The notes: generated from the letters alone by a model not told the origin. Counted from the stretch's first letter, positions 25,844 through 34,231 are shown. The stretch: 34,890 nt of DNA from Teichococcus deserti (GCF_001982615.1 NZ_MLCO01000200.1:1-34890), one strand, 5' to 3'. Translations and numbers: made by a program.

Positions 25844-26926
25844 ATGTCGATGAGCGCCTCCCCCGCCATCCCGCCCCCGCCTTTGCCCTGGCGCGACAAT
25901 GACCCGCGCGACCGCGGCGGGCCGCAGCAGCCGCTGCTGATCGTGCGCGGCTTCAAAAAGCACTTCCCGATCCGCGGCGGGCTGCTCGGCCGCACCGTGG
26001 CGCATGTCCGCGCGGTCGACGGCGTGTCCTTCCATGTCCGCAAGGGCGAGACGCTGGGCATCGTCGGCGAATCCGGCTGCGGCAAGTCGACCGTCGCCCG
26101 GCTGCTGATGCGGCTGATGCAGCCCGATGCCGGCGAGCAGATCTTCGACGGCGACAGCGTCGGCAGCGAAGGCGGGCTGTCCGTCGCCGAGCTGCGGCGC
26201 CAGGCGCAGATGGTGTTCCAGGACAGCGCCTCCTCGCTCAATCCGCGCATGCCGGTGCAGGGCTCGGTCGCCTTCGGCCCGATGGCGTTTGGCATGCCGA
26301 AAGCCGAGGCGATGGCGCTGGCGCGCGAGCTGCTGACCAAGGTCGGGCTGAACCCGGCGCTGTTCGGCGGGCGCTATCCGCATGAGCTCTCCGGCGGGCA
26401 GAAGCAGCGCGTCAACATCGCCCGCGCGCTGGCGCTGAAGCCGCGCATGGTCATCCTGGACGAGGCGGTCTCGGCGCTGGACAAGTCGGTGGAGGCGCAG
26501 GTGCTGAACCTGCTGCAGACGCTGAAGCGCGAGCTCTCCTTGACATACGTCTTCATCAGCCACGACCTGGGCGTCGTCCGCTGGATCAGCGACCGCGTCA
26601 TGGTCATGTATCTGGGCGAGGTCGTCGAGATCGGCCCGGCCGACCAGCTCTACAACGCGCCGAAGCATCCCTATACGCGGGCGCTGCTGGCCTCGCGCCC
26701 GGCGATGGATCCCGACCACCGGCGCGAGGAGGCGCCGGTCAGCGGCGATCCGCCCAACCCGGTCAACCCGCCTTCCGGCTGCCGCTTCCACACCCGCTGC
26801 CCCTTCGCCGAGCCGCTCTGCGCCAGCCGCGCGCCGAGCCTCGGCGATTCCGAGGGCGGCGCGCATCTGGCCGCCTGCCACATGCAGGATCCGGACTCCG
26901 GCCATAGCCAGGCGAGGCTGCAGTGA
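25844..26926 (+). CDS. ABC transporter ATP-binding protein, OppF/DppF type
   Basis: A 360-residue ATPase. Walker A is [14 protein letters not shown] (about 77-90), the signature [15 protein letters not shown] is near 182-196 and Walker B is [12 protein letters not shown] near 202-213. The switch His follows in [10 protein letters not shown]. The C-terminal extension carries the oligopeptide-transporter-type cysteine motif [15 protein letters not shown], which in relatives can bind an Fe-S cluster. It drives the importer together with the second ATPase. The gene begins four bases after the DppC-type permease; its stop overlaps the start of the next gene as TGATG. Confidence 0.92.
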   Translation: MSMSASPAIPPPPLPWRDNDPRDRGGPQQPLLIVRGFKKHFPIRGGLLGRTVAHVRAVDGVSFHVRKGETLGIVGESGCGKSTVARLLMRLMQPDAGEQIFDGDSVGSEGGLSVAELRRQAQMVFQDSASSLNPRMPVQGSVAFGPMAFGMPKAEAMALARELLTKVGLNPALFGGRYPHELSGGQKQRVNIARALALKPRMVILDEAVSALDKSVEAQVLNLLQTLKRELSLTYVFISHDLGVVRWISDRVMVMYLGEVVEIGPADQLYNAPKHPYTRALLASRPAMDPDHRREEAPVSGDPPNPVNPPSGCRFHTRCPFAEPLCASRAPSLGDSEGGAHLAACHMQDPDSGHSQARLQ

Positions 26927-27924
26927 TGGAGGCGCCGATGCAGCCCCTGGTCGAGGTCGAGGATCTCAGCGTCGATTTCGTCACCCGCGAAAGCCGCGTC
27001 CGCGCGGTGAACGGCGTCAGCTTCAGCATGATGCCGGGCGAGGTGATGTGCATGCTGGGCGAGAGCGGCTCCGGCAAGTCGGTCACCATGCGCGCGCTGA
27101 TGCGGCTGCTGCCGCCGAAGCGCAGCGAGATCGGCGGCAGGATCCGCATCGCCGGGCAGGATGTGCTGGCGATGGACGATCGCGCGCTGCGGCGGATGCG
27201 CGGCGGCGTCGTCTCGATGATCTTCCAGGAGCCGATGACCGCCTTCGATCCCGTGGTCCGCGTCGGCGACCAGATCGCCGAGGTCGTGGCGCAGCATCGC
27301 GGCGTCTCCCGCCGCGAGGGGCTCAGGCGGGCGCTGGAGCTGTTCGACCTGGTCCGCATCCCCTCGGCCGAGCGGCGGCTGCAGGCCTATCCGCACGAGC
27401 TGTCGGGCGGGTTGCGGCAGCGCGCCATGATCGCGCTGGCGCTGTCCTGCGAGCCGAAGCTGCTGCTGGCCGACGAGCCGACCACGGCGCTGGACGCGAC
27501 GGTGCAGATCCAGGTGCTGATCCTGCTGCGCAGCCTGCAGCGGGAGCTCGGCATGTCGGTGGTCTTCGTCACCCACGATCTGGGCGTCGCCGCCGAGATC
27601 GCCGACCGCGTCGCCATCATGTATGCCGGCCGCATCGTCGAGACCGGCAGCGTGCGCGAGGTGCTGCGGTCGCCGCTGCATCCCTACACGTCGGGGCTGC
27701 TGGGCTCCACCGTGCATGACCAGCCGCGCGACCGGGCGCTGGAGACCATCCCCGGCGCGCCGCCCGACATGCGCGCCCTGCCGCCCGGCTGCAGCTTCGC
27801 GCCGCGCTGCCCGCAGGCGCTAGGCGAATGCGCCTCGGGGCCGCCGCCGGCGGTCAGCCCGGCGCCGGGGCGGGTCGCCCGCTGCCTGCGCGTCGCCGCC
27901 CCGCAACAGCCGGAGTATGCCTGA
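26926..27924 (+). CDS. ABC transporter ATP-binding protein, OppD/DppD type
   Basis: A 332-residue ATPase. Walker A is [15 protein letters not shown] (about 42-56), the signature [15 protein letters not shown] is near 160-174 and Walker B is [12 protein letters not shown] near 179-190. The switch His is in [16 protein letters not shown]. The C-terminal cysteine motif [15 protein letters not shown] matches the OppD-type extension. It completes a full two-ATPase peptide-type importer. The start ATG 26926 lies in the stop of the preceding gene; ATG 26938 is an alternative. Its own stop codon overlaps the start of the isochorismatase-like gene (TGATG at 27922-27926), which ties that enzyme to the importer. 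Confidence 0.92.
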   Translation: MEAPMQPLVEVEDLSVDFVTRESRVRAVNGVSFSMMPGEVMCMLGESGSGKSVTMRALMRLLPPKRSEIGGRIRIAGQDVLAMDDRALRRMRGGVVSMIFQEPMTAFDPVVRVGDQIAEVVAQHRGVSRREGLRRALELFDLVRIPSAERRLQAYPHELSGGLRQRAMIALALSCEPKLLLADEPTTALDATVQIQVLILLRSLQRELGMSVVFVTHDLGVAAEIADRVAIMYAGRIVETGSVREVLRSPLHPYTSGLLGSTVHDQPRDRALETIPGAPPDMRALPPGCSFAPRCPQALGECASGPPPAVSPAPGRVARCLRVAAPQQPEYA

Positions 27925-28622
27925 TGCATGCGCTCGATTTCCCACACCATGTGCTTGACCGCGTCCTCGCCCGCTGCGGCCGGCTGCACCCCTTCGCCGA
28001 GCTGGATCCGGCGCGCACCGCGCTGGTCGTCATCGACATGCAGAACGGCTATATGCGCGCCGATGTCGGGCACAGCTGCGTGCCCATGGCGCAGCGGATC
28101 GTGCCCGCCATCAACCGCCTGGCCGCGGCGCTGCGCCAGGCCGGGGGCAGCGTCTTCTGGGTGCAGAACGCAACCGACGAGCGGTCGCGCCACGAATGGT
28201 CGGTGCTGGAGGAGCAGGCCAGCCCGGCCCGCCGCGCCGCCCGCATCCGCTCGGTCTCGCCCGGCGCGCCGGGGCACGACTTCTGGCCGGGGCTCAACAT
28301 CCGTGGCGGCGACGCGGTGGTGCCGAAGTACCGCTACAGCGCCTTCATCGCCGGCGCCTCGCCGCTGGAGGGGCTGCTGCGGGCCCGCGGCCTCGACACC
28401 GTGCTGATCGCCGGCACGCTGACCAATGTCTGCTGCGAATCCTCGGCGCGCGACGCCATGATGCTGAACTTCCGGACCGTCATGGTGAGCGACTGCAACG
28501 CGGCCCTGACCGACGAGGAGCACCAGGCCAGCCTGGTCAGCTTCTGGTCCTTCTTCGGCGACGTGCAGGACAGCGCCCAGGTGATTGCCGCGCTGCAGCA
28601 AGGCGCCCAGGCGGCCGCCTGA
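27924..28622 (+). CDS. Isochorismatase-fold cysteine hydrolase
   Basis: A 232-residue cytoplasmic hydrolase. The catalytic triad of the family is visible: Asp38 in VVIDMQNGYM, Lys135 in VPKYRYSAF and Cys170 in GTLTNVCCESSARDA. Family members include N-carbamoylsarcosine amidase, ureidoacrylate amidohydrolase (RutB), biuret hydrolase and nicotinamidase, which all cleave C-N bonds of amides or ureas. The start is inside the stop of the last transporter gene, so uptake and hydrolysis are co-translated. With the hydantoinase genes nearby, an N-carbamoyl amino-acid type substrate is a reasonable guess: ring opened by HyuAB, then the carbamoyl group removed here. That is inference from context; the motif alone does not fix the substrate. 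Confidence 0.88.
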   Translation: MHALDFPHHVLDRVLARCGRLHPFAELDPARTALVVIDMQNGYMRADVGHSCVPMAQRIVPAINRLAAALRQAGGSVFWVQNATDERSRHEWSVLEEQASPARRAARIRSVSPGAPGHDFWPGLNIRGGDAVVPKYRYSAFIAGASPLEGLLRARGLDTVLIAGTLTNVCCESSARDAMMLNFRTVMVSDCNAALTDEEHQASLVSFWSFFGDVQDSAQVIAALQQGAQAAA

Positions 28623-28658
28623 CGGAAAACCGCTGGCAAGGCGGCGGCGGCCGGGTCC

Positions 28659-29780
28659 ATGCTCGCCGCCATGCTTGCCAGCCAGCGCCCGCTTTTCGAG
28701 ATCCCGCCCGGCATCGCCTATCTCGATGCCGCCGCCTGGTCGCCCCTGCCGCGCGCCGTCAGCGCCGCCGGCGTCGAGGGCATCGCCGCCAAGGCCCGTC
28801 CCTGGGACTTCCCGCGCAGCGGGAACGAGGACTGGCTGGCCCGCGCCCGTGCGGCCGCGGCGCGGCTGATCGGCGCGGCGCCGCAGGACATCGCCATCCA
28901 GGGGTCGGTCGCCCAGGGCATGGCGACGGCGGCGCGCAACCTGACGCTTGCCGCCGGCCAGCGCGTGCTGCGCATGGCCGACGAGTTCCCCTCGCTCTGC
29001 CTGGCCTTCGAGCGGCTGGCAGAGGAGCAGGGGCTGGTGGTCGAGGTGGTGCCGCGCCCCGCCGACGGCGACTGGACAACAGCGCTGCTGGCGGCCATCG
29101 GGCGGCCCGGTGCCGCCCCCCTGGCGCTGGCCCTGCTGACGCCGCTGCACTGGTCGGACGGGGCGCGGGTGGATCTGGACCTCCTGGCCCCGGCGGTGCG
29201 GGCGGCGGGCGCGGTGCTGGTGGTGGACGCCACCCAGGCTGCCGGCGTGCTGCCGGTCGACGTGGCCCGCTGGCAGCCCGACTTCCTGGCCTTCCCGACC
29301 TATAAATGGGTGCTTGGGCCCTACAGCCTGGCCTTCCTCTATGTCGCGCCGCACCGGCAGGCCGGGCGGCCACTGGAGGAGCATATGGGCAACCGCCCCG
29401 GCGGCGGCTTCGCTCCGGGGGCGCTGCGCTACGACCGCGGCGAGCGCGCCGATCCGGTCGCCCCCCGCATGGCCGCCACCGGGCTGGAGCTGGTCCTCGG
29501 CTGGGGCACGCCGGCGGTCGCCGCGCGGCTGGCGCATCTGACCGCGCTCCTGGCCGGGGGCCTGGCCGATCTCGGCGTGCTGCCGGCGCAGCGCAGCCCG
29601 CATGTGCTGGGGCTGCGGCTGCCGGGCGGCGTGCCGGCCGGGCTGATCGAGCGGCTGGCGGGGCAGGGGGTCTTCGTCAGTGACCGTTTGGGCGTGCTGC
29701 GCATCAGCCCGCATGTCTGGATCGAGGAGACGGACATCGCCACCGCCATCGACCGCATCAAGTCGGCGCTCCGCGACTGA
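28659..29780 (+). CDS. Class V aminotransferase-fold PLP-dependent enzyme
   Basis: A 373-residue PLP enzyme of fold type I. The Schiff-base Lys is Lys216 in FPTYKWVLGP. Asp190 (VLVVDATQAAG) pairs with the pyridine nitrogen, and the stretch TPLHWSDGARVDL (about 151-163) is the usual segment before it. The family includes isopenicillin-N epimerase-like, cysteine desulfurase-like, kynureninase-like and alanine/glyoxylate aminotransferase-like enzymes. I cannot assign one reaction. It lies 36 bp after the hydrolase gene on the same strand as the importer and is probably the last gene of that operon. It could act on the amino acid released by the hydrolases. ATG 28659 is used; Met5 at 28671 is an alternative. 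Confidence 0.85.
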   Translation: MLAAMLASQRPLFEIPPGIAYLDAAAWSPLPRAVSAAGVEGIAAKARPWDFPRSGNEDWLARARAAAARLIGAAPQDIAIQGSVAQGMATAARNLTLAAGQRVLRMADEFPSLCLAFERLAEEQGLVVEVVPRPADGDWTTALLAAIGRPGAAPLALALLTPLHWSDGARVDLDLLAPAVRAAGAVLVVDATQAAGVLPVDVARWQPDFLAFPTYKWVLGPYSLAFLYVAPHRQAGRPLEEHMGNRPGGGFAPGALRYDRGERADPVAPRMAATGLELVLGWGTPAVAARLAHLTALLAGGLADLGVLPAQRSPHVLGLRLPGGVPAGLIERLAGQGVFVSDRLGVLRISPHVWIEETDIATAIDRIKSALRD

Positions 29781-30226
29781 GCAGAACAGCAGCTGCGCCC
29801 AGCCTGCGGAATGGTTCCATATCAGGACCAAAGGGTCCCGCGGAAGCGCGCTCCAAGACCTCGTGTCGTTGAGAATTGTTCTTAACTGAGCGATGACTTC
29901 GGCAGAAGATGAATTCCATGTAATTCCTTTGCCGGAACTTGTGATGATGCTTCAAGGATTTTGTATGAATCATCACTTGAAGGCTGTTGCTTAAGCCGGT
30001 TTGTATATAGAACCCTGATCGTCACGGCGGCCCAGCCTGTGGTTTCGGGCAGGGCCGGCCGTGTGTTCAGTCTCGATCGTATGGTTCCCCTGCCCGACGA
30101 TTGGAGAGGTTCGAAGCCAGCTCCACCGTTTCCCGGCCCTAGCCCCGCCGGGCCTCGGCCCCTGACCGCGTGCTTCTTCTTCGCCCATCGCCGGACCGGT
30201 CCTGCCCTTCGACCTAAGGAACGGTG
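29781..30226. promoter_or_regulatory. Intergenic region with overlapping inverted repeats upstream of the dehydrogenase operon
   Basis: 446 bp without a gene, clearly AT-richer at 29865-30020. Two interlocking dyads are present. GTGATGAT (29941-29948) pairs with ATCATCAC (29969-29976); CTTCAAG (29950-29956) pairs with CTTGAAG (29976-29982). A T/A-rich segment with TGTATATAG (about 30002-30010) follows and may contain the -10 region. The dyads are plausible operators for the dehydrogenase operon. The leader from there to the start codon is about 215 bp. TAAGGA (30215-30220) is the ribosome-binding site. Confidence 0.5.
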
Positions 30227-30976
30227 ATGCCTGTCTCCAGCCGTCGCCAGCTGCTGTCCGCCACAGCGCTGGTCGCCTTCTCTGCGCCTGCCCTCGGGCG
30301 CAGTATCACCGGGCGCATGCCCTGGAAGCCGAACGAGGCCTATCCGCCCGAGCTGGCGCGGCCGGGGGGCTGGTACTTCCTGAACCCGGCCGAGGTCGCG
30401 ACGCTGGAGGCGATCACCAGCCGGCTGATCCCGGCCGACGACCTGTCGCCGAGCGGCAAGGATGCGGGCTGCGTCGTCTTCATCGACCGCCAGCTGGCCG
30501 GCCCCTACGGCACCTATGAGTGGCTCTACATGCAGCCGCCCTTCTCGGACAATCCGCTGCCGACCCAGGGCATCCAGTCGCCGCTGACGCCGCAGCAGCA
30601 GTACCGGCTGGGCCTCGCCGCGCTGGCGACCCATTGCCGCGACAGCTTCGGCGGCAAGACCTTCGAGCAGCTGGCCGAGGCCGACCAGGTGAAGCTGCTG
30701 CAGGGCATGGAGAAGGGCGAGGTCAAGCTGCCCGGCCTGAACGCCCCGCGCCAGACCACCACGATGCTGTTCAACCTGATCCTGCAGAACACCATGGAAG
30801 GCTTCTTCGCCGACCCGGTCTATGGCGGGAACAAGGACATGTGCAGCTGGAAGATGATCGGCTTCCCGGGCGTCCGCTACGACTTCCGCGACGTGCTCGA
30901 CAATCCCGGCAAGCCCTACACCAAGCCGCCCGTCTCGATCATGGGCCGCCCCGACTGGAATGGAAAACCCGCATGA
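30227..30976 (+). CDS. Gluconate 2-dehydrogenase subunit 3 family protein (Tat-exported small subunit)
   Basis: A 249-residue small subunit of a membrane-bound flavoprotein dehydrogenase. The N-terminus has a twin-arginine signal, SSRRQLLSATALVAFSAPALG, so it is folded in the cytoplasm and exported, presumably carrying the large subunit with it. The mature part has the family's helical pattern (FLNPAEVATLEAITSRLIPADD near the start, then FIDRQLAGPYG) and a conserved end, GFFADPVYGGNKDMCSWKMIGFPG. ATG 30227 has TAAGGA six bases upstream (GTG 30224 overlaps it). Its last codons overlap the next gene by ATGA. It is the first gene of a three-gene operon. Confidence 0.9.
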   Translation: MPVSSRRQLLSATALVAFSAPALGRSITGRMPWKPNEAYPPELARPGGWYFLNPAEVATLEAITSRLIPADDLSPSGKDAGCVVFIDRQLAGPYGTYEWLYMQPPFSDNPLPTQGIQSPLTPQQQYRLGLAALATHCRDSFGGKTFEQLAEADQVKLLQGMEKGEVKLPGLNAPRQTTTMLFNLILQNTMEGFFADPVYGGNKDMCSWKMIGFPGVRYDFRDVLDNPGKPYTKPPVSIMGRPDWNGKPA

Positions 30977-32745
30977 GCACCCGGCTCCCCAAGAAGGACG
31001 TCGTCGTCGTCGGCCTGGGCTGGACCGGCTCGATCATGGCCTATGAGCTGTCGAAGATGGGCCTCGACGTGGTCGCCATCGAGCGCGGCCCGTGGCGCGA
31101 CACCGCCAGCGACTACAACATCGCGACCGCGCCGGACGAGCTGCGCTACGCGGTGCGCCAGGACATCTTCCTGCGCCCGGCGCAGACCACCGACACCGCC
31201 CGCAACAGCATGAGCCAGACGGCGCTGCCGATCCGCAAGTTCGGCTCCTACCTGCCGGGCAACGGCGTCGGCGGCGCCGGCGTGCACTGGAACGGGCACA
31301 GCTGGCGCTTCTTCCCGAGCGACTTCAACCTGCGCTCGCATTACGAGGAGCGCTACGGGAAGAACTTCATTCCCGACGACATGACCATCCAGGACTACCC
31401 GGTCACCTATGACGAGCTCGAGCCCCATTACGACTTCTTCGAGAAGGTCATGGGCATCTCGGGCAAGGCCGGCAACATCAAGGGCGTCATCCAGGACGGC
31501 GGCAACCCCTTCGAGGGCTGGCGCTCTGACGAATACCCGACCAAGCCGCTGAAGCCGAACCTGGCGCAGATCAAGTTCGAGAAGGCGGCCAAGGAGCTCG
31601 GGCTGCATCCCTTCCCGCTGCCCTCGGCCAATATCTCCGAGGCCTACACCAACCCCTATGGCCTGCGGCTGGCGCCCTGCACCTATTGCGGATTCTGCGA
31701 GTGGTTCGGCTGCGCCAACTACTCGAAGTCCAGCCCGCAGACCTGCGTGCTGCCGGCGCTGATGCGGCACACCAACTTCGAGGCCCGCACCCTCTGCGAG
31801 GTCACCCGCATCAACAAGACCCGCGACGGCAAGATGGCCAGCGGGGTCACCTATGTCGATGCCGCGGGGCGCGAGTTCGAGCAGCCGGCCGACATCGTGC
31901 TGGTCTGCGCCTATGCCACCTTCAACGTCCGCCTGCTGATGCTGTCGCAGCTCGGCACGCAGTATGACCCGGTCAGCAACACCGGCACGCTGGGGCGCAA
32001 CTACGCCTACCAGACCAATGCCGGCGTGCTCGGCTATTTCGACAAGGACACCCACTTCAACCCCTTCGCCGGCGCCGGCTCGCAGGGGATGATGGCGGAT
32101 GACTACAACGGCGACAATTTCGACCATGCCGAGCTCGGCTTCGTCGGCGGCGCCAACATCAACTGCAACACGCCGCATGGCCGGCCGATCTCCGCCCGCC
32201 CGACCCCGCCCGGCACGCCGCGCTGGGGCTCGGAGTGGAAGAAGGCCACCGCCGAGACCTATGGCCACACGCAGTCGGTCGGCACCCAGGGCAGCTCGAT
32301 GTCCTATCGCGACGTCTATCTGGACCTCGACCCCACCTACAAGGACCGCCTCGGCAACCCGCTGATGCGCATGACCTTCGACTTCAAGGAGAACGACCTG
32401 AAGATGTCGCGCTTCGTCGTCGATCGCTGCGAGGAGATCATGAAGAACATGGGCCCGCAGCGCATGGTCAAGACCTACAAGCGCGGCCCCTGGAACGTCG
32501 TGCCCTACCAGACCACCCACAACACCGGCGGCGCGGTGATGAGCAGCACCCCGGACAAGGGCGTGGTCAATCGCTACGGCCAGCACTGGGACGCGCCCAA
32601 CGTCTTCGTCACCGGCGCCTGCCTGTTCCCGCAGAATGCCGGCTACAACCCGACCAACACGGTCGGCGCGCTGACCTACTGGACGCTGGACGCGATCAAG
32701 AACCAGTATCTGAAGAACGCCGGCCAGGCGCTGGTGCAGGCCTGA
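30973..32745 (+). CDS. GMC-family flavoprotein dehydrogenase, large subunit
   Basis: A 590-residue FAD enzyme. The N-terminal dinucleotide motif VVVVGLGWTGSIMAYELSKMG (residues 9-29, written as VGLGWTG core) binds FAD, followed by the GMC segment LPGNGVGGAGVHWNGHSWRF. A cysteine cluster, APCTYCGFCEWFGCANYSK (about 235-253), matches the [3Fe-4S]-type motif of bacterial FAD-glucose and fructose dehydrogenases. C-terminal HNTGGAVMS and NPTNTVGALTYW give the catalytic His/Asn region. There is no signal of its own, so export rides on the Tat signal of the small subunit. Electrons pass to the cytochrome encoded next. Likely substrates are sugars, sugar acids or polyols in the periplasm; the precise one is unknown. 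It starts at the ATGA overlap and overlaps the cytochrome start as TGATG. Confidence 0.93.
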   Translation: MSTRLPKKDVVVVGLGWTGSIMAYELSKMGLDVVAIERGPWRDTASDYNIATAPDELRYAVRQDIFLRPAQTTDTARNSMSQTALPIRKFGSYLPGNGVGGAGVHWNGHSWRFFPSDFNLRSHYEERYGKNFIPDDMTIQDYPVTYDELEPHYDFFEKVMGISGKAGNIKGVIQDGGNPFEGWRSDEYPTKPLKPNLAQIKFEKAAKELGLHPFPLPSANISEAYTNPYGLRLAPCTYCGFCEWFGCANYSKSSPQTCVLPALMRHTNFEARTLCEVTRINKTRDGKMASGVTYVDAAGREFEQPADIVLVCAYATFNVRLLMLSQLGTQYDPVSNTGTLGRNYAYQTNAGVLGYFDKDTHFNPFAGAGSQGMMADDYNGDNFDHAELGFVGGANINCNTPHGRPISARPTPPGTPRWGSEWKKATAETYGHTQSVGTQGSSMSYRDVYLDLDPTYKDRLGNPLMRMTFDFKENDLKMSRFVVDRCEEIMKNMGPQRMVKTYKRGPWNVVPYQTTHNTGGAVMSSTPDKGVVNRYGQHWDAPNVFVTGACLFPQNAGYNPTNTVGALTYWTLDAIKNQYLKNAGQALVQA

Positions 32746-33980
32746 TGCGCGCGCAGATCCTCGCGGCCGGGTTCCTGGCCGCCGCCTCCCTGCTCGGCGC
32801 CGGCCAGGCCCGCGCCGACGCCGACAACTTCACGGAAGTCGAGCGCGGCAAGTACCTCGCCATCCTGGGCGACTGCATGGCCTGCCATGTCGGCAGCGAC
32901 GGCCAGTCGATGTCGGGCGGCCACATGCTGGAGACGCCTTTCGGCAGGATCGCCGTCCCCAACCTGACGCCCGACCCGGAGACGGGCATCGGCCGCTGGT
33001 CGGCCGACGACTTCAACCGCGCCATGCACGAGGGCAAGCGCCCGGACGGGACGCATCTCTACCCGGCCTTCCCCTACACGTCCTTCACCCTGATGTCGCG
33101 CAGCGACAACGACGCGGTCTTCGCCTATCTCCAGGCGCAGCCGGCGGTGAAGAACCAGGTGGATCGCAGCACGCTGCCCTTCCCCTTCAATGTCCGCCTG
33201 CTGATGGCCGGCTGGAACATGCTGAACTTCACCCCCGGCACCTTCCGTCCCGATCCCAACAAGTCGGACGAGTTCAACCGCGGCGCCTATCTCGTCGAAG
33301 GCCCCGGCCATTGCGGGTTGTGCCACACGCCGCGCAACCTGATCGGCGGCGACAAGGGGGGCGCGCACCTGGAAGGCGGCCCGCTGCAGGGCTGGTTCGC
33401 GCCGTCGCTCACTGCCGACCGCCGCACCGGCATCGGCGCCTGGACCGAGCAGGAGATCGTCGAGTACCTGCGCACCGGCGTCACCCACCGCAGCACGGCC
33501 AGTGGCCCGATGGCGGAGGTGGTGGAGCTCTCGACCAGCAGGATGACCGAGGCCGACCTCAAGGCCATCGCCGTCTATCTGCGCGAGCGCGCGCCGGCCC
33601 CGGCGGCGTCCAACCCGACGCCGGTCGCCGCCACCGACAGCCGCATGCGCGCCGGCGAGGCCATCTATCTCGACAGCTGCGCCGCCTGCCATGTCGGCAA
33701 CGGCGCGGGCGTCGCCGGCATCTTCCCGCGCCTGGCCGACAGCCAGTTCGTCCAGCAGGGCGACCCGACCGGCGTGCTGCGCGTGGTGCTGCAGGGCGCC
33801 AAGGCCGCCGCCACGCCGCATGCGGTGACCGGCCCGGCCATGCCGGCGCTGGGCTGGCGCATGACCGACCAGCAGGTCGCCGATGTCGCCACCTATATCC
33901 GCAACAGCTGGGGCAACGCGGCGCCCGCGGTCACGGCGGATCAGGTGAAGGCGATGCGGTCGGTGGCCGGGGGGCACTGA
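32745..33980 (+). CDS. Triheme cytochrome c subunit of the dehydrogenase
   Basis: A 411-residue periplasmic, probably membrane-attached cytochrome. A Sec signal peptide (MRAQILAAGFLAAASLLGAG, cleaved after QARA) is followed by three CxxCH heme sites: CMACH (about 46-50), CGLCH (about 194-198) and CAACH (about 313-317). Each has a downstream Met-containing segment that could give the sixth ligand, e.g. PAMPALGW. This is the standard electron-transfer subunit of gluconate/sorbitol/fructose dehydrogenases, delivering electrons to ubiquinone or a terminal oxidase. It begins in the stop codon of the flavoprotein gene. There is no C-terminal hydrophobic helix, so membrane anchoring, if any, would be indirect. 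A hairpin terminator follows the stop by 16 bp. Confidence 0.93.
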   Translation: MRAQILAAGFLAAASLLGAGQARADADNFTEVERGKYLAILGDCMACHVGSDGQSMSGGHMLETPFGRIAVPNLTPDPETGIGRWSADDFNRAMHEGKRPDGTHLYPAFPYTSFTLMSRSDNDAVFAYLQAQPAVKNQVDRSTLPFPFNVRLLMAGWNMLNFTPGTFRPDPNKSDEFNRGAYLVEGPGHCGLCHTPRNLIGGDKGGAHLEGGPLQGWFAPSLTADRRTGIGAWTEQEIVEYLRTGVTHRSTASGPMAEVVELSTSRMTEADLKAIAVYLRERAPAPAASNPTPVAATDSRMRAGEAIYLDSCAACHVGNGAGVAGIFPRLADSQFVQQGDPTGVLRVVLQGAKAAATPHAVTGPAMPALGWRMTDQQVADVATYIRNSWGNAAPAVTADQVKAMRSVAGGH

Positions 33981-33996
33981 AGGGAATTGACAAAGG

Positions 33997-34033
33997 CCGG
34001 GGGAATGAATTCCCCCGGACCCCCTTCTTTTTT
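33997..34033 (+). terminator. Rho-independent terminator, family copy 2 (EcoRI-containing)
   Basis: CCGGGGGAAT (33997-34006) pairs with ATTCCCCCGG (34009-34018) over a 2-nt gap (the real loop is larger), with GAATTC at its centre. It is followed by ACCCCCTTCTTTTTT. It ends the dehydrogenase operon. The same sequence, including the CCCCTTCTTTTTTCTG flank, returns in copy 3 on the other strand. Confidence 0.85.
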
Positions 34034-34056
34034 CTGATCTGTTGGCCGTTGAGTGA

Positions 34057-34155
34057 TCAGCGCCTCTGCTGCCAGCCCACCAGGGTGACGCCGCGGGGCG
34101 CTTTTCGTTTTATATGACCGGCCTTCGCTGCCAGGTCGCGCTGCCGATTGGCCAT
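34057..34155 (-). CDS. Doubtful short frame
   Basis: A 32-residue frame from ATG 34155 (MANRQRDLAAKAGHIKRKAP, then RGVTLVGWQQRR). Upstream codons in the same frame (CRVHVETLRE) look protein-like too. It lies just downstream of the GT41 gene on the same strand, after its terminator. It may be the tail of a lost gene or a tiny basic protein. A perfect palindrome, TCCACGTGGA, lies close by at about 34169-34178. No function can be offered. Confidence 0.25.
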   Translation of the reverse strand: MANRQRDLAAKAGHIKRKAPRGVTLVGWQQRR

Positions 34156-34194
34156 TTCACGTAATGTTTCCACGTGGACACGGCAGTCACCGCA

Positions 34195-34231
34195 GAAAAA
34201 AGAAGGGGTCCAGGGGAATTCATTCCCCTGG
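34195..34231 (-). terminator. Rho-independent terminator, family copy 3 (EcoRI-containing), overlaps gene end
   Basis: Read on the minus strand, CCAGGGGAAT (34231-34222) pairs with ATTCCCCTGG (34219-34210), followed by ACCCCTTCTTTTTTCTG. The TGA stop of the GT41 gene (34222-34220) lies inside the stem region, so the last sense codons (Pro-Gly-Glu) are written by the element itself. Confidence 0.82.

Noticed and set aside
27924-28622. Naming the isochorismatase-fold enzyme N-carbamoylsarcosine amidase
   Set aside because: The triad is shared by many amide and urea hydrolases; context suggests but does not show this substrate.
27684-29831. 715-residue minus-strand open frame
   Set aside because: Antisense to the ATPase, hydrolase and PLP-enzyme genes; composition is typical of a shadow frame.
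30520-30972. Upstream extension of the GMC flavoprotein frame
   Set aside because: The extension overlaps the Tat-exported small subunit in another frame; the real start is the ATGA overlap at 30973 followed by the FAD-binding motif.
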